Part shown: positions 9,995 through 21,035 of the stretch, in pieces
How positions within the stretch are numbered: position 1 is the first letter of the stretch
Layout: each line of letters begins with the position of its first letter
DNA from: JAJPKK01 sp963702755
GTDB lineage: Bacteria > Pseudomonadota > Alphaproteobacteria > Rhizobiales > Xanthobacteraceae
DNA: 64,000 nucleotides
NCBI GenBank assembly: GCA_963702755.1
Contig: CAVPDZ010000026.1
Location: forward strand, 122,871-186,870
Direction: 5' to 3'
Position numbers and translations under genes: made by a program
The notes under the pieces: generated by a model
Told to the model about the DNA's origin: nothing
The model's database searches: none
The model's input: only the letters and a program-made list of their open reading frames with translations

Positions 9995-12590
9995 TCACAT
10001 GCCCCATCGCCGCACGAACCATATCTTTACGATATGCGTCAGGACGGCGTAGCAGGCGATGATCGCGATCACGGCGGGCCAGTAAAGCGGCGGCAGCGGC
10101 ACGAAGCCGAGCGAGGCGCCGATCCAGGTGAATGGCAACGCAACCCCCACCGCGCAGATCAGGATCGATGTCGAAATCAACGCCGCGCTCGCCCGGCTTT
10201 CGACGAACGGAATCTTCGCCGTGCGGATGATGTGAATGATCAGCGTCTGCGTCAAAAGCGATTCGACGAACCAACCGGTCTGGAACAACGCGGGTTTGTC
10301 CCACGCGCCGAATGCGAAAGATCATGGTGAAATAGGTGACGTAGTCGAAGATCGAGCTGATCGGGCCGATGAAAATCATGAACTTCATGATGTTGCCGAT
10401 ATCCCAACGGTGCGGCGTCAGCAGGTAATCCTCGTCCACATTATCGGTCGGGATCGCGGTCTGCGAGAAATCGTAGAGCAGATTATTGGTGAGCACCTGG
10501 ATCGGCGCCATCGGCAGGAACGGCAGGATGATGCTCGCGCCGACGACGCTGAACATGTTTCCGAAATTCGAGCTCGCGCCCATCTTGATGTATTTGGTGA
10601 TGTTGCCGAACACTTTGCGGCCTTCGATCACGCCTTCGCCCAGTACGCCGAGATTTTTTTCCAAGAGGATGATGTCGGCGGACTCTTTCGCGATATCGAC
10701 CGCGGTATCGACCGAGACGCCGACGTCGGCCGCCTTCAGTCCGGCGCTGTCGTTGATGCCGTCGCCGAGGAAGCCGACGACGTGACCATTGTGCTGGCAA
10801 GCCGCGATGATCCGCGCCTTCTGGCGGGGCGATACCTTCGCGAACACCGTGTGCGTCTCGACGAGGTCGCCGAGAGCTTCATCGTCGGCGGCATCGATGT
10901 CCCGGCCCAGCACGACGCCGTCGATGGCAAGCCCGACATCGTTACAAATCTTGCGCGTCACGATCTCGTTGTCGCCGGTGAGAATCTTCACCCGCACGCC
11001 CGCGCGTCCGAGCTGCTGCGATCGCCGGTCCGGCGCTCTCCTTGGGCGGATCGAGGAACGCGATATAGCCTAGCAGCGTGAGGTCGCTTTCGTCGGCAAT
11101 GGTGTAATCATTCTTGCGCCATCGAGTTCCTTGTAGGCGACGGCGATGACGCGGAAGCCGTCGGCGTTGAGCGCGGCGCTTTGTTGTTTGGCGGTCTCAA
11201 GATGGGAGCTGTCGAGGGCGCCGCTTTCGCCGTCCACCTCGTAGCGGCTGCAGACCGCAAAGACTTCCTCGATCGCGCCCTTGCAGATGAGGACGTGTTT
11301 GCCGTCCTCGCGGCCAAGTACGACCGTCAGGCGGCGGCGTACGAAGTCGAAGGGAATTTCGTCGACCTTGTGGTACTGATGCTCCTCGTGCAGTTCCTTG
11401 CCGAGCTCGACGTGCTGAAGAACCGCGATGTCGAGCAGGTTCTTCAAACCCGATTGATAGTGACTGTTGAGATAGGCGTATTCGAGCACGCGGTCGCAAT
11501 CCTCACCGCGAATGTCGAGATGCCGCTTGAGAATGATGCGGTCCTGGGTGAGCGTGCCGGTCTTGTCGGTGCACAGCACGTCCATGGCGCCGAAATTCTG
11601 GATCGCATGCAGCCGTTTCACGATCACCCGCTTGCGCGCCATCGCGATCGCGCCCTTGGCGAGGTTCGTGGTCACGATCATCGGCAGCATTTCCGGCGTC
11701 AGGCCGACCGCGACCGCGAGCGCGAACAGCAAAGCCTCGAGCCAATTTCCTTTGCTCAGGCCGTTGATCAAAAATACCGACGGCACCATCACGAGGATGA
11801 AGCGGATCATCAGCCAGGTGAACCGGTTGATGCCCTTCTCGAAGCTGGTTTGGACCCGCTGTCCGGCGATGACGTCGGCAAGCTGGCCGAAATAGGAGCG
11901 GCTGCCGGTGTTGACGATAAGCCCGGTGGCATAGCCGCTCACCACGTTGCCGCCCATGAAGCAGACGTTCGGCAGGTCGAACGCGTCCTCGCCCTCACCC
12001 GATCGAACCACGGCGGCCGCATTCTTTTCGACCGGCATCGCCTCGCCGGTCAGCGCCGATTGATTGACGAAAAGGTCCTTGGCCGACAACAGCCGCAGGT
12101 CCGCCGGGATCATGTCGCCGGCCGAGAGATTGACGATGTCGCCGGGCACGATCTGGTCGATGGGGACTTCCACGAAGCCCTCGACTTTGGACGGCAGCGC
12201 GGTTGCGCCCCGCCGTTTCACGCTCGCCGTCGTCTTCACCAATGCCCGGAGCTTAGCGGCAGCCTCGTTGGAGCGATGCTCCTGGAAGAATGCGGTCGTG
12301 ATCGATAGAACGACCATTGCGGCGATGACGATGGCCGCCCGCGTATCGCCGAGAAAATAGGAAATGGTCGCGAGTGTCAGGAGCAGGGCATTGAGCGGAT
12401 TTTTGGTGCGGTTGACGAGTTCGTGGAAGATTCCAATCCGCTGCTCCTGCGCGATGCGGTTTGGTCCGTAGCGCTTGAGGCGGGCCGCTGCTTCGGCCTC
12501 GTCGAGCCCTGCATCGGAGCAATCGAGATTGCGCAGCGCCGCCGCGGCATCGCAGCGGCTTGCGGCGACGAGTTCGGCTCGATACCGCAA
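9995..12590 (-). CDS. mgtA: Magnesium-translocating P-type ATPase, MgtA/MgtB-like (three frame breaks)
   Basis: P3B-type ATPase importing Mg2+ across the inner membrane. The N-terminal part contains the cation ATPase N-domain (AAARLKRYGPNRIAQEQ), first membrane helices, the actuator motif (LTGEAMP) and the phosphorylation site CTDKTGTLT. After breaks near 11103 and 11023 the frame resumes at VRVKILTGDNEIVTRKIC and runs through FLGDGINDSAGLKAADVG. A third break near 10315 precedes the last helices (FQTGWFVESLLTQTLIIHII). The start is uncertain: the longest frame opens at a TTG at 12590, and a real start may lie upstream. A weak FixK-like box lies in the divergent region. Confidence 0.87.
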
Positions 12591-12945
12591 TGTCCCGATG
12601 CAGCCGCGGCTGGCGCGCCACGGTGCCGACCAGACCCGCCTGACCCGTGCTCAATCCGATGGGGCGCATATCACTTCAGCATTCCGGACGTCTTCAGTCG
12701 AACCGGCTTCGCGGAGAGATCGTTTCATTCGTCCGCCGAGGCATCGAACAAAGCTTGCGCAGATTGCCCGAATAACCAGGCGTAATCGTGCTCAATGACA
12801 TTATCGCCGCGGATGCCCATCACTTTGACAAAGATCATGTGGCCGGGTCGTGCGGCTAATTATGAAGCTTCGATGAATGACTTAGCGCAATTACGGCAGG
12901 TGCAATCGGTGCCATCTAAAAATCACTTGATTTGGATGGAACGAC
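12591..12945. other. Divergent intergenic region, mgtA / PhoU-like gene
   Basis: 355 bp without a supported gene. It probably carries the promoters for both directions and holds one FixK-like box at 12825-12838. The TTG start assigned to mgtA is weak, so the first codons of that gene could lie here. Confidence 0.5.
12825..12838 (+). promoter_or_regulatory. FNR/FixK-like box (one mismatch)
   Basis: TTGACAAAGATCAT matches TTGA-N6-TCAA except for the last base. It is about 108 bp upstream of the ATG at 12946 and also upstream of mgtA on the other strand, and resembles the distal phaC box (both contain AAAGATCA). Confidence 0.42.
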
Positions 12946-14882
12946 ATGAAGACGCGCATAGTCGAACAGCTCGGTGAATCCGAAATCCTGATGCCGGCGC
13001 GCATCGCCGAAGGGCTGGCGGCGAATGATCGGGCCAAGGTGCGCATGAGCGCGCTGCAGGCCGTTGCGAGGCATGCGGCCGACCCTACCCGCGATCCGGA
13101 CGATCTTTCCGCCGAAAGTGCCGCGGCCGGCGTCGATGCGGCGGAAATCAGGTCGATCCTGACGGCGGCGCGGGCCCCGGCGTCGGGCAAGATCGGCGCG
13201 CCCGGTCTCGGCAAGCTCATCAGCGGCCTGTTGGACGACCTCGACGCACATGATCGAGGCCGGTCGCGGCCGGAGACGAGGCCTTCGCGTCGACAGCGAC
13301 GAACAGGCTCGCGGCGCTGAAGACAAAAATCGCGACCCAGGGCGATGAAATCGAGGCGAGCCGCATCGCGGAAATATCGGCCATCCCCGATGACGGCGAC
13401 AGTGTCCACCGGCTGGTGATGGACTTGCACAAAGTGCTGAACCGCCTCTCGGCCGCATGCGCCGAAGAGACGATTGCGGGCGCCCATGCGCACGGCGTTC
13501 TTCCTGCCGACCGGCCGATCATCGAGGCGTTCATGGGCGGCCTCGCGCGCACGAAGGCGCTGAAATTCAATCACCCCGGCCTCGATACGACGGTCATGCG
13601 GTCCGGCGCGCGCCTCGTCATCCAAAACGATATCGGCGCGACCGACGCCCACGTGCTGGTGGTCACGGTCGATGGCCTCGCCGTCACGATCACCTACACC
13701 GACGTTCATCGCGCCCGGGCAAAATTCTTCGTCGCCTTGTTCGATCGCTTTCCGGTGCAATGGACCGGTCTCAATCGCGAAAGCGCCAAGGGGCTCGGGG
13801 ACGATGACAGCTTCTATCTCGTCACCGGCCGCTACCAGGCGGACAACGAGAAGAGCCGCAATGCATTCCTCGACGCGATCGGCGCCTCGCTCGTCTTTCT
13901 GATCGACTGGAACAAGGCCCGCAAAAGCCTGCGGGCGCTGGTCGACGGTCAAAGCGCCGTACGGATCCTCGATTGGGCGGCGCGCCACGACATCGGCCAT
14001 CGCGCCTACCTCGAATGCGGCGGCAACGAACTTGTCGCAGCCGCGATCAGGCGCGCGGCGCCGGCACGCATCGGCTTCGGCGACGAACTCGTCGCCGTTC
14101 TCGGCCACGACAATGCCGTCGATTTTCTCAAGACGGTGCTGCGCACCGCGATGGAGAGTCTGCGCGACGGCCGCTCCAGCCGGCTGCTGCGCGAGGTCAT
14201 CGAAACCGAACTGGTGCGTCATCTCGACCGCACCGACAGTGCGATGCTCACCGTCGTGCTGCGCCAACTGGGGCTCGCGCGCGATATTGCAGTCGCGATC
14301 TCGGGCCACCTTGCGGCGCAGCCGACCGTCGCTGCTCCAGGCGGGGGCGCGCAGAATGGCGCGCCTCTCGCCGAGCGCGCGCGGCGTATCGAAGAAAAAG
14401 CGGACCGGATTGCGGTCGATGCCCGCGCCGCGGCGCGACGGCTCAATGCGAGCCCGATCATCGCGCAGCTCGTCGATGCTGCCGAGGACACGGTGGACGA
14501 GCTGGAGCAGGCGGCCTTTCTCGCCTCCCTGATGCCGGCGGCGCTCGACGCCACGTTCGTGCCGCCGCTCGCCACTCTGGCTGACGCTGCCATCCGCGGT
14601 GTCGAAGCGGCGGTCTCCGGGATCGATGCCGCCGGCGAGGTGTCGGAAGGGCGGCGCTCCGACGTCGACGACGCGTTCGACGCCACGCGTGTCCTGATCG
14701 ATCTCGAACACGCAGCCGACGACGCCGAGCGCGTCGTCACCGGACTGGTGCTGAGCAACGATGGCGCCAAAGGCGCGCTGTGCGTCCTTGAACTCGCCCG
14801 CGCGATGGAGCGGTCGACCGACCGCCTCGCCCGCATCGGCCACCTGATCCATGAGCATGTCATGGCGGACCTGTCGGCGTGA
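12946..14882 (+). CDS. Uncharacterised protein with PhoU-like C-terminal helices, paired with PPDK-like gene (one frame break)
   Basis: I do not recognise a named family for the whole protein (about 640 residues). The first 100 residues are helical (MKTRIVEQLGESEILMPARI); the frame breaks near 13257 and resumes in a region with NRLAALKTKIATQGDEIEAS. The middle, about residues 200-330, is a mixed alpha/beta stretch (GARLVIQNDIGATDAHVLVV, LVFLIDWNKARKSLRALV). The last 170 residues are long amphipathic helices with repeated acidic and Arg positions (RIEEKADRIAVDARAAARRL, HAADDAERVV), like PhoU/DUF47 proteins. No membrane segment is seen. The PPDK-like gene starts 11 nt after its stop, and a FixK-like box is upstream. 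Confidence 0.75.
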
Positions 14883-14892
14883 GGGCGCAGTG

Positions 14893-16498
14893 ATGGATAT
14901 CCCCTTCATCGGCGCAGGCCGCAATCAAACCTGGAGCCACGAGGAGATCGGCTCCAAGGCCGCGAACCTCGCCCGCATGGCGGCGCTCGGCCTGCCGGTG
15001 CCGCCTGCGTTCGTGGTGCCGATCGCGACGTGTGCCCGCTTCAACGAACCGGGGGCCGACAGCGGCGAGGCCGAGCGACAATTGGCCGAGGTCCTGCGCG
15101 AAGGGATTGCCTATCTCGAAACGGCGACGGGCAAGAAATTCGGCGATCGCCGCCGACCGCTTCTGGTGTCGGTGCGCTCCGGCGCCGCGGTTTCGATGCC
15201 CGGCATGCTCGACACCGTCCTCGATGTCGGATGCACATCGGCGGCAACGCGCGGCCTCATCAGGATGACCGGCAATCCGGGATTTGCCTGGGACTGCCGG
15301 CGGCGGTTTCTCGAAAGCTATGCGGAAACTGTACTTGGGCTCGAAGCCGCTCCATTCGCGGCCGCAATCGAGGCGATCACGAGTGCCGCCGGCGCCGCAA
15401 GCGAACGCGATCTTGATGCCGAGGACCGCGAGCGACTGGCGTTGGCTCAAGAGGCAAGCATCGCAAACCTCAATGCCGAGATGCCTGCCGATGCCATGCA
15501 GCGCGCTCGTTGCGTCGGCGATGGGGGTCTGTCGCTCGTGGACGAACGAGCACGCGCGCACGTATCGGAAGCTGCAGGACCTCGAGCACTTGCAGGGCAC
15601 TGCCGTCACCGTTCAGGCGATGGTGTTCGGAAATCGCGGGCGGTCCGGCGGGTCCGGCGTTGCCTTCTCGCGCGATCCGTCGAACGGCAACGCGGCGCCG
15701 GTGATCGATTTCCTCTTCGAGGCGCAAGGCGAGGACGTCGTTTCGGGGCGCCGGACGCCACAGACCGAAACGGCCATCGCCCAGGCGATGCCGGCTGTGA
15801 TGGCTGATTTGCGCGAGGTGCTGGCGCGTCTGGAAAAGCATTTCCGCGACGTCCAGGACGTGGAGTTCACGATCGAGGACGGCAAGCTGTGGCTGCTGCA
15901 GACCCGCGCCGCCAAGCGCACGCCGCGGGCTGCCTTGCGCTTCGCCGTCGATTTCGTGCGCGAGGGCCTGTTGACCCCCGAGGAGGCGGCGCAGCGCCTT
16001 GAAGGACTCGATCCGGCCAAGCTTGCGATCAATCGCTTCGTCGGAAGCGCGACCGCAGCGGGAAGCGGCACCGGTGCCGCGGCGGGCGTCGCCGTCGGGC
16101 GCGCTGCGTTTGACTCGGACGCGGCAACGCGGCTCGCGACGCGCGGCGACCCGGTCATCCTGGTGCGCCCCGATACCAGCACGTCCGATGTGGCCGGATT
16201 CGCGATCGCGGCCGGTATTCTCACCTCGGCCGGCGGCCGCACGGCCCATGCGGCGCTGGTGGCGCGTCACCTCGGCAAACCTTGCGTCGTGGGCTGCCGA
16301 TCGTTGGCGGTCGACGGCGATCGCCGTCAGGCGCGGCTCGGCGCAGAAACCTTCGCGGAAGGCGATTGGCTCTCGATCGATGGCGACAACGGCGAGGTTT
16401 TCCTCGGCCAGCGCCAGGTCGTGAGCGAACGGCCCGAGGCGGATTTGGCGCAGCTCGCAGCCTGGCGCGCCGGCGCGCCTCTCCGGCAATCGGCATGA
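14893..16498 (+). CDS. Truncated pyruvate phosphate dikinase-like protein (ATP-grasp plus phosphohistidine domain; one frame break)
   Basis: About 535 residues against about 880 in true PPDK. Present: the N-terminal ATP-grasp (GSKAANLARMAALGLPVPP, SVRSGAAVSMPGMLDTVLD, GEDVVSGRRTPQ, VEFTIEDGKLWLLQTRAAKR) and the mobile phosphohistidine domain (GILTSAGGRTAHAALVARHL, catalytic His in TAHAA). Absent: the C-terminal PEP/pyruvate TIM barrel; the protein ends soon after LSIDGDNGEVFLG. The frame breaks near 15500, before CRSWTNEHARTYRKL. It could therefore make a phosphohistidine from ATP but needs another partner as acceptor. The preceding PhoU-like gene is the obvious candidate (inference). Confidence 0.85.
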
Positions 16499-16570
16499 CG
16501 GGTCAGGGTGTTACACGATTTTCGTGAACGGCGATTACAGTCGAATAAGACGCGATAACGGGAGATGGCG

Positions 16571-17245
16571 ATGAAAGCAGCAGATGTGATGGGATCCCAC
16601 GTGATAACCGTCGGCCCGGAAACAACCGTGGCCGAAGCGGCAAAGCTCATGGCAACCCATGACGTGAGCGCCCTGCCGGTCGTCAACGCGGACGGAAAAC
16701 TGGTCGGCATCGTCAGCGAAGCCGACCTGATGCGGCGCGAGGAACTCGGCACCGAAATTCGCCATCCCTGGTGGGTCGAGGCGATGACGCCGGCGACGAC
16801 GCTCGCCGAAGAGTTCGCAAAATCGCACGGCAAGCATGTCGCGGAAGTGATGTCGGAAGACGTCATCACCGCGACGGAAGATACTCCCATTGCCGAGATT
16901 GCTGCCGCCCTCGAGCGTCACCGCATCAAGCGTCTGCCGATCGTGCGCGACGGCAAGCCGGTCGGCATCGTGAGCCGCGCCAACTTGATCCAGGCCCTGG
17001 CATCCTCGCCGCCGCCGCCGACCAACGGCGGCGACCAAAGCCGCGGGATCCGGCTGGAATTGCTCTCGCGCCTGAAGGAGCAGAGCTGGACCGATTTCGG
17101 CAGCCGCAACGTCATCGTCAACGATGGCGAGGTGCATCTCTGGGGCCTCGTCGGCTCGGAGGCTGAGCACAAAGCGCTCATCGCCATCGCCGAGAGCGTG
17201 CCGGGCGTAAAGACGGTGGTCGACGAGATGATCCCGGCCTATTAG
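16571..17245 (+). CDS. CBS-pair and BON domain protein
   Basis: 224 aa cytoplasmic protein. Two CBS motifs: MKAADVMGSHVITV to GIVSEADLMRREE (about 1-58) and VAEVMSEDVITATEDTPI to GIVSRANLIQALA (about 92-145). A Pro-rich linker leads to a BON domain (about 160-222; VIVNDGEVHLWGLVGSEAE). CBS pairs usually bind adenine nucleotides, and such proteins are common in low-oxygen and stress regulons. Start 16571 is chosen because GGAG lies 6 nt upstream; the ATG at 16565 abuts it. It follows the PPDK-like gene by 72 nt. Confidence 0.9.
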   Translation: MKAADVMGSHVITVGPETTVAEAAKLMATHDVSALPVVNADGKLVGIVSEADLMRREELGTEIRHPWWVEAMTPATTLAEEFAKSHGKHVAEVMSEDVITATEDTPIAEIAAALERHRIKRLPIVRDGKPVGIVSRANLIQALASSPPPPTNGGDQSRGIRLELLSRLKEQSWTDFGSRNVIVNDGEVHLWGLVGSEAEHKALIAIAESVPGVKTVVDEMIPAY

Positions 17246-17251
17246 GCCGGG
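17233..17251 (+). terminator. Hairpin over the CBS-BON stop codon
   Basis: CCCGGCCT and AGGCCGGG pair perfectly around a 3-nt loop that includes the TAG. No T-run follows. It may slow ribosomes or polymerase; weak as a terminator. Confidence 0.3.
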
Positions 17252-17573
17252 TGCTCATGATTGCTGCGGCTCAGATCGAGATGCGTTTGATGCCAGGTCT
17301 AAGAACGGCCGTGGCGACAAATCGATACGAGTTCGAGGGCAATTTAGAGCAATCCACGATATCCCCAATCACAGTGCCTTTTCAGTTACACCGCCGGTAA
17401 ATCTGTCCGCCGAAGCCAGCCGCCGTTGACAGGACGAGCGCCTGTCCGCCAGCGTCACCCGGGTGGCGATGAACCGAATCATCGCCGGGCGTGCGGCTCT
17501 TTTTCAGAACTCATGAATGTGGCGATGACACAGACGCCGCCGCGGCGGCGACACATCGGCTTCGGTCGACAAG
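17252..17573. other. Intergenic region between the CBS-BON gene and the autotransporter remnant
   Basis: No supported gene. At 17465-17486 an 8-bp perfect hairpin (GGCGATGA with TCATCGCC, 6-nt loop) is followed within about 15 nt by a CTTTTT run, a possible terminator for the plus-strand operon. Confidence 0.4.
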
Positions 17574-19112
17574 ATGCGGGCGATGGACGTGCGGCGGCGC
17601 ATTCCGCACGTGGCGCCCGCTGGTTCGCGCAGCCTGCGCAGGTGTTGTGGCCTTGACCGCCGGCGGTCAGCGGCGTGGGGCAGGCTCTTGCCTCTGCCGG
17701 CTGCACAGCCGTGAACAGCGGCAGCGTGGAATCTATTTACCAACGGAATTCAAATCAGCAATCCGCTGGAGACATTTGCAGTCGGCGACAAGATTTCCAT
17801 GAGCGGCACCATCACTACCAGGGATCGGGATCGGAAGTTTCAGGATCCTAAATGCCGCTGCAACTATTATTTTTGCGCAATTTGAACCCGGTTTTGTGGC
17901 GCGGCGGAAGCGGCACGATCAATTATACGGTAAGGATCGGGTGACACTGAGTTTGCGGCCGCAGCTAGCACTGCCAAGCGGCGCGGCTGTTTCGACACGG
18001 CCACCTGCACGCCGGCGGCGGCGCCGGCCAGCACCACCGGCATTCCTACCGACAGCCAGAACCTCAGCCTATTGGAGATCGCAGCCACCAAATTCGTGGC
18101 GACGGCTTCAGGCGCGGCCATCACCGGCGCAGTCGACAGCGCGATCAGCGATGCGTTCGGCAATGGCGGCGATCCGATCACTGCCGGCCCGAACGGCGTG
18201 ACCTTCAACTTCGCCGCCGAGCCGCAGCCGAAAGAGCGCACCGAGGACGCTTTCCGACGCGCTCTCGTACGCGGCGCGGCTATACCAAGGCGCCGCCGCC
18301 GCTCGCCTTCGAGCGCCTGTGGAGCGCCTGGGCCGACGTGCGCGGCACCGGCTTCGACCAGTCCGATACCCTCGGCGAGCACGGCCGCCAGCTCAACGTC
18401 ACCGCCGGCATCGGCCGCAAGCTGGCAGCCCGGACTTTCTCGTCGGCCTGTTCGGCGGCTACGAGAATTTCATGTTCACCATGCCGTCGATCTCAGGGCC
18501 GCATGACCGGCGACGGCGGAACGGTCGGCGGCTACATGGCATGGCGCTTCGCCGACCACTGGCGCATCGACGGTAAAGTCGGCTGGACGGACGTCACCTA
18601 CGACGGCACAGCAGCGAGCGCCGTGTTGGCGCCGCCCCCAGCGTCGCATCGGGATCATTCACCGGCTCGCGCTGGCTCGGCGCTGGCGGTCTCACCGGCA
18701 CCTATCGCTTCGTCGGCTGGATGCTCGAGCCGTCGGCGCGCATCTACACGCTGTGGGAGCGCGACAGCGCCTTCACCGACACGCTCGGCACCGCGCAGGC
18801 CGCGCGCAGCTTCTCGGAAAGCCGCGTTTCGACCGGCACCAAGGTGCTCTATCCCGTGGCTGGTCGGCACCGGCGTCAGCGTGTCGCCTTACGTCAGGCG
18901 CCTATGGCGACTTCCGATTCTCGACCGATACGGCGCTGCCGGTCGCCGTTCCGTTCGTCGGCCTCAAGGATGGCTGGTCGGCGCGCGTGACGTCGGGCCT
19001 CGCCTTTACCTGGCGTAACAATGCCGTGCTGTCGCTCGGCGGCGAACTGGGCGGCCTCGGCGCCGGCTACGAAATCTGGTCGGCCAACGCACGGGTGATG
19101 TGGCCGTTCTGA
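17574..19112 (+). pseudogene. Autotransporter-type outer-membrane protein, multiply frameshifted
   Basis: Pieces in all three frames read as one secreted protein. A signal-like stretch (CAGVVALTAGG, then GQALASAGCTAVNSGSVES) is followed by a short passenger (NGIQISNPLETFAVGDKIS, LEIAATKFVATASGAAIT) and a beta-barrel of about 270 residues (LWSAWADVRGTGFDQ, GYMAWRFADHWRIDGKVGW, YEIWSANARVMWPF). The C-terminal Phe fits Bam-dependent insertion. At least six frame changes in 1.5 kb are far more than in neighbouring genes, so real decay is plausible, although errors clearly occur in this sequence too. The start at 17574 is a guess; an ATG also lies at 17583. Confidence 0.68.
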
Positions 19113-19321
19113 CCAATCGACGCGACCTGCGAAACGCTGATTGTCGGCGAGCGTACGCTTCGGTGCCCTCTTCACGGCGGCGTTGTTAACCCGCGTTAAA
19201 CCGCAGCGGCCCTAGTGGGGTATGGATTGACCGTGGGCCGCAAAACGTGAACCATTGGCCGTTCCCGGTCGTTGTTGTGTCGGGCCTGCCTCCAGCAGAG
19301 GCCCCCGGCACGGAGCATCGC

Positions 19322-20821
19322 ATGACAAATCAATCCACGACTGCGCAATCTTTCGAGGCGATCCGGCGACGGGGGCCTGCGGGCATCATGACCCTGGCGG
19401 CCACGCGGTGCTGACGGCGCTCGCGGCGGCGCCCGCGGACGCCGCGAATCAGGCGCGTTCCGCGCGCCCCACCGAGGCGACGGCTCCGCGCAATGCCGAT
19501 GAACCGGTCATGGCGATCGTGTCGATCAAGAGCCAGCAGGTAACCATTTACGACGCCGACGGCTGGATCCTGCGGGCGCCGGTGTCAAGCGGCACGACGG
19601 GACGCGAGACCCCGTCCGGCGTCTTCAGCGTCGTGCAGAAGGACAAGGACCACCACTCCAATCTCTATGATGATGCCTGGATGCCGAACATGCAGCGCAT
19701 CACCTGGTCGGGCATCGCGCTCCACGGCGGGCCGCTGCCCGGATATGCGGCCTCCCACGGCTGCGTGCGGATGCCGTATGACTTTGCGGAGAAGTTGTTC
19801 GACAAGACCAGGATGGGCATGCGCGTGATCATCGCGCCGAACGACGCGGAGCCGGTCGAGCTTTCCCATCCGGCACTGTTCGTGCCGAACGCGGAGGCTT
19901 TGACGGACGCGCCGGCGCGCGCCGAAACGCTCGCCCGCGAGGCGGCGGAGGCCGAAACGGCAGCTGACGAGGCGAAGCGGGCCGCCGCTATCGCGACGCG
20001 CGCGGCGGCGCCGCTGACGGCGTCCCTGCGCAAACTTGAATTGCTCAAGGCCCGCGCCGACGCCGAACTCGCGTACGCCGACAAAATGCTCGCCGCTGCG
20101 AAGACTGACCAAGCCAAGGCGCAGGCCGAGGACCTGAAAGGGAAGGCCGCCGCCAAGGTCGCCGAGCTGGAGCCGCAGCTCGACACCGCCAAGGCCGATG
20201 CGAAGTCGAAGCTCGATGAGGCTGCGGCGGCGCAGACCGCCGCCAAGGCGGCCGAGGCCAAGAGCGCCGATGCCGGCAAGGCGGCGCGCGACGCAAAGCT
20301 TGCCCTCAAGCCGGTCTCGGTCTTCATCAGCCGGGCGGCGCAGCGGCTTTATGTGCGACGCGGCTTCGAGTCGACGCTTGAGGTTCCGATCACGATCCGT
20401 GATCCCGAGCGGCCGATCGGCACGCATATCTTCACGGCGGTGGCGGGCACCGCTGCCGGCCTGCGTTGGACGGCGGTGACGATCGATGGCGGCGACAGCG
20501 CCAAGGACGCGCTCGACCGCATCGACATTCCCCAGGACGTGCGCGATCGCATTGCCTCGACCGCGGTGCCGCGATCTTCGCTGATCGTCTCGGACGAGCC
20601 GCTGAGCCGCGAGTCTAACTCGCGAACCGAATTCATCGTGGTGCTGAACAACCAGCCGAAGGGCGGCCTCGCGATACGCCGGCGCCCGGACGAGGTCCGC
20701 ATGGCGCGCCGCGGCTGGGACGACGACGGCTATAACTCGGGTCGCTACCGCGGCGGCTGGGGCTCGCCGCTACGGCGGCTACGGCTATTCGCGCCGCGGC
20801 GGCTATTATAACCAGTGGTGA
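19322..20821 (+). CDS. L,D-transpeptidase (YkuD) with coiled-coil and Gly/Tyr-rich tail (two frame breaks)
   Basis: Exported peptidoglycan cross-linking enzyme. Start ATG 19322 opens a signal peptide (TLAA then VLTALAAAPADAAN) interrupted near 19410 by a one-base loss. The YkuD domain spans about residues 60-170 with GIALHGGPLPGYAASHGCVR, containing the catalytic His and Cys. An Ala/Glu/Lys coiled coil of about 130 residues follows, then a second beta-rich domain (VSVFISRAAQRLYVRRGFES). Near 20767 the frame shifts again; read in the next frame the tail is RYGGYGYSRRGGYYNQW with stop at 20821. The coiled coil and aromatic/glycine tail could anchor or position the enzyme in the envelope. Confidence 0.85.
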
Positions 20822-21035
20822 CGAGGTTCCGCAGCTCGCGGTGTGTCGCGAATCATGATAGTCGAAGGCCACTGCCTGATGAGGGTGCGCAAAGCGAAGC
20901 GTGCGCGCCGCGCGCTGAGCCAATGGTGCGCACGGCGGAACGACCGCCATGCTGTCAAATCGCGACGCCTCGGCCGCCTTTGCGGCACCCTACGGCACGT
21001 CGCTTAGCGGCTCCGAGAGGCTCATCCCGGCGCGA

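Noticed and set aside
12891..14924. Minus-strand ORF of 677 aa over the PhoU-like gene
   Set aside because: No recognisable domain; the plus-strand reading has coherent helices, a start with operon context and a coupled downstream gene.
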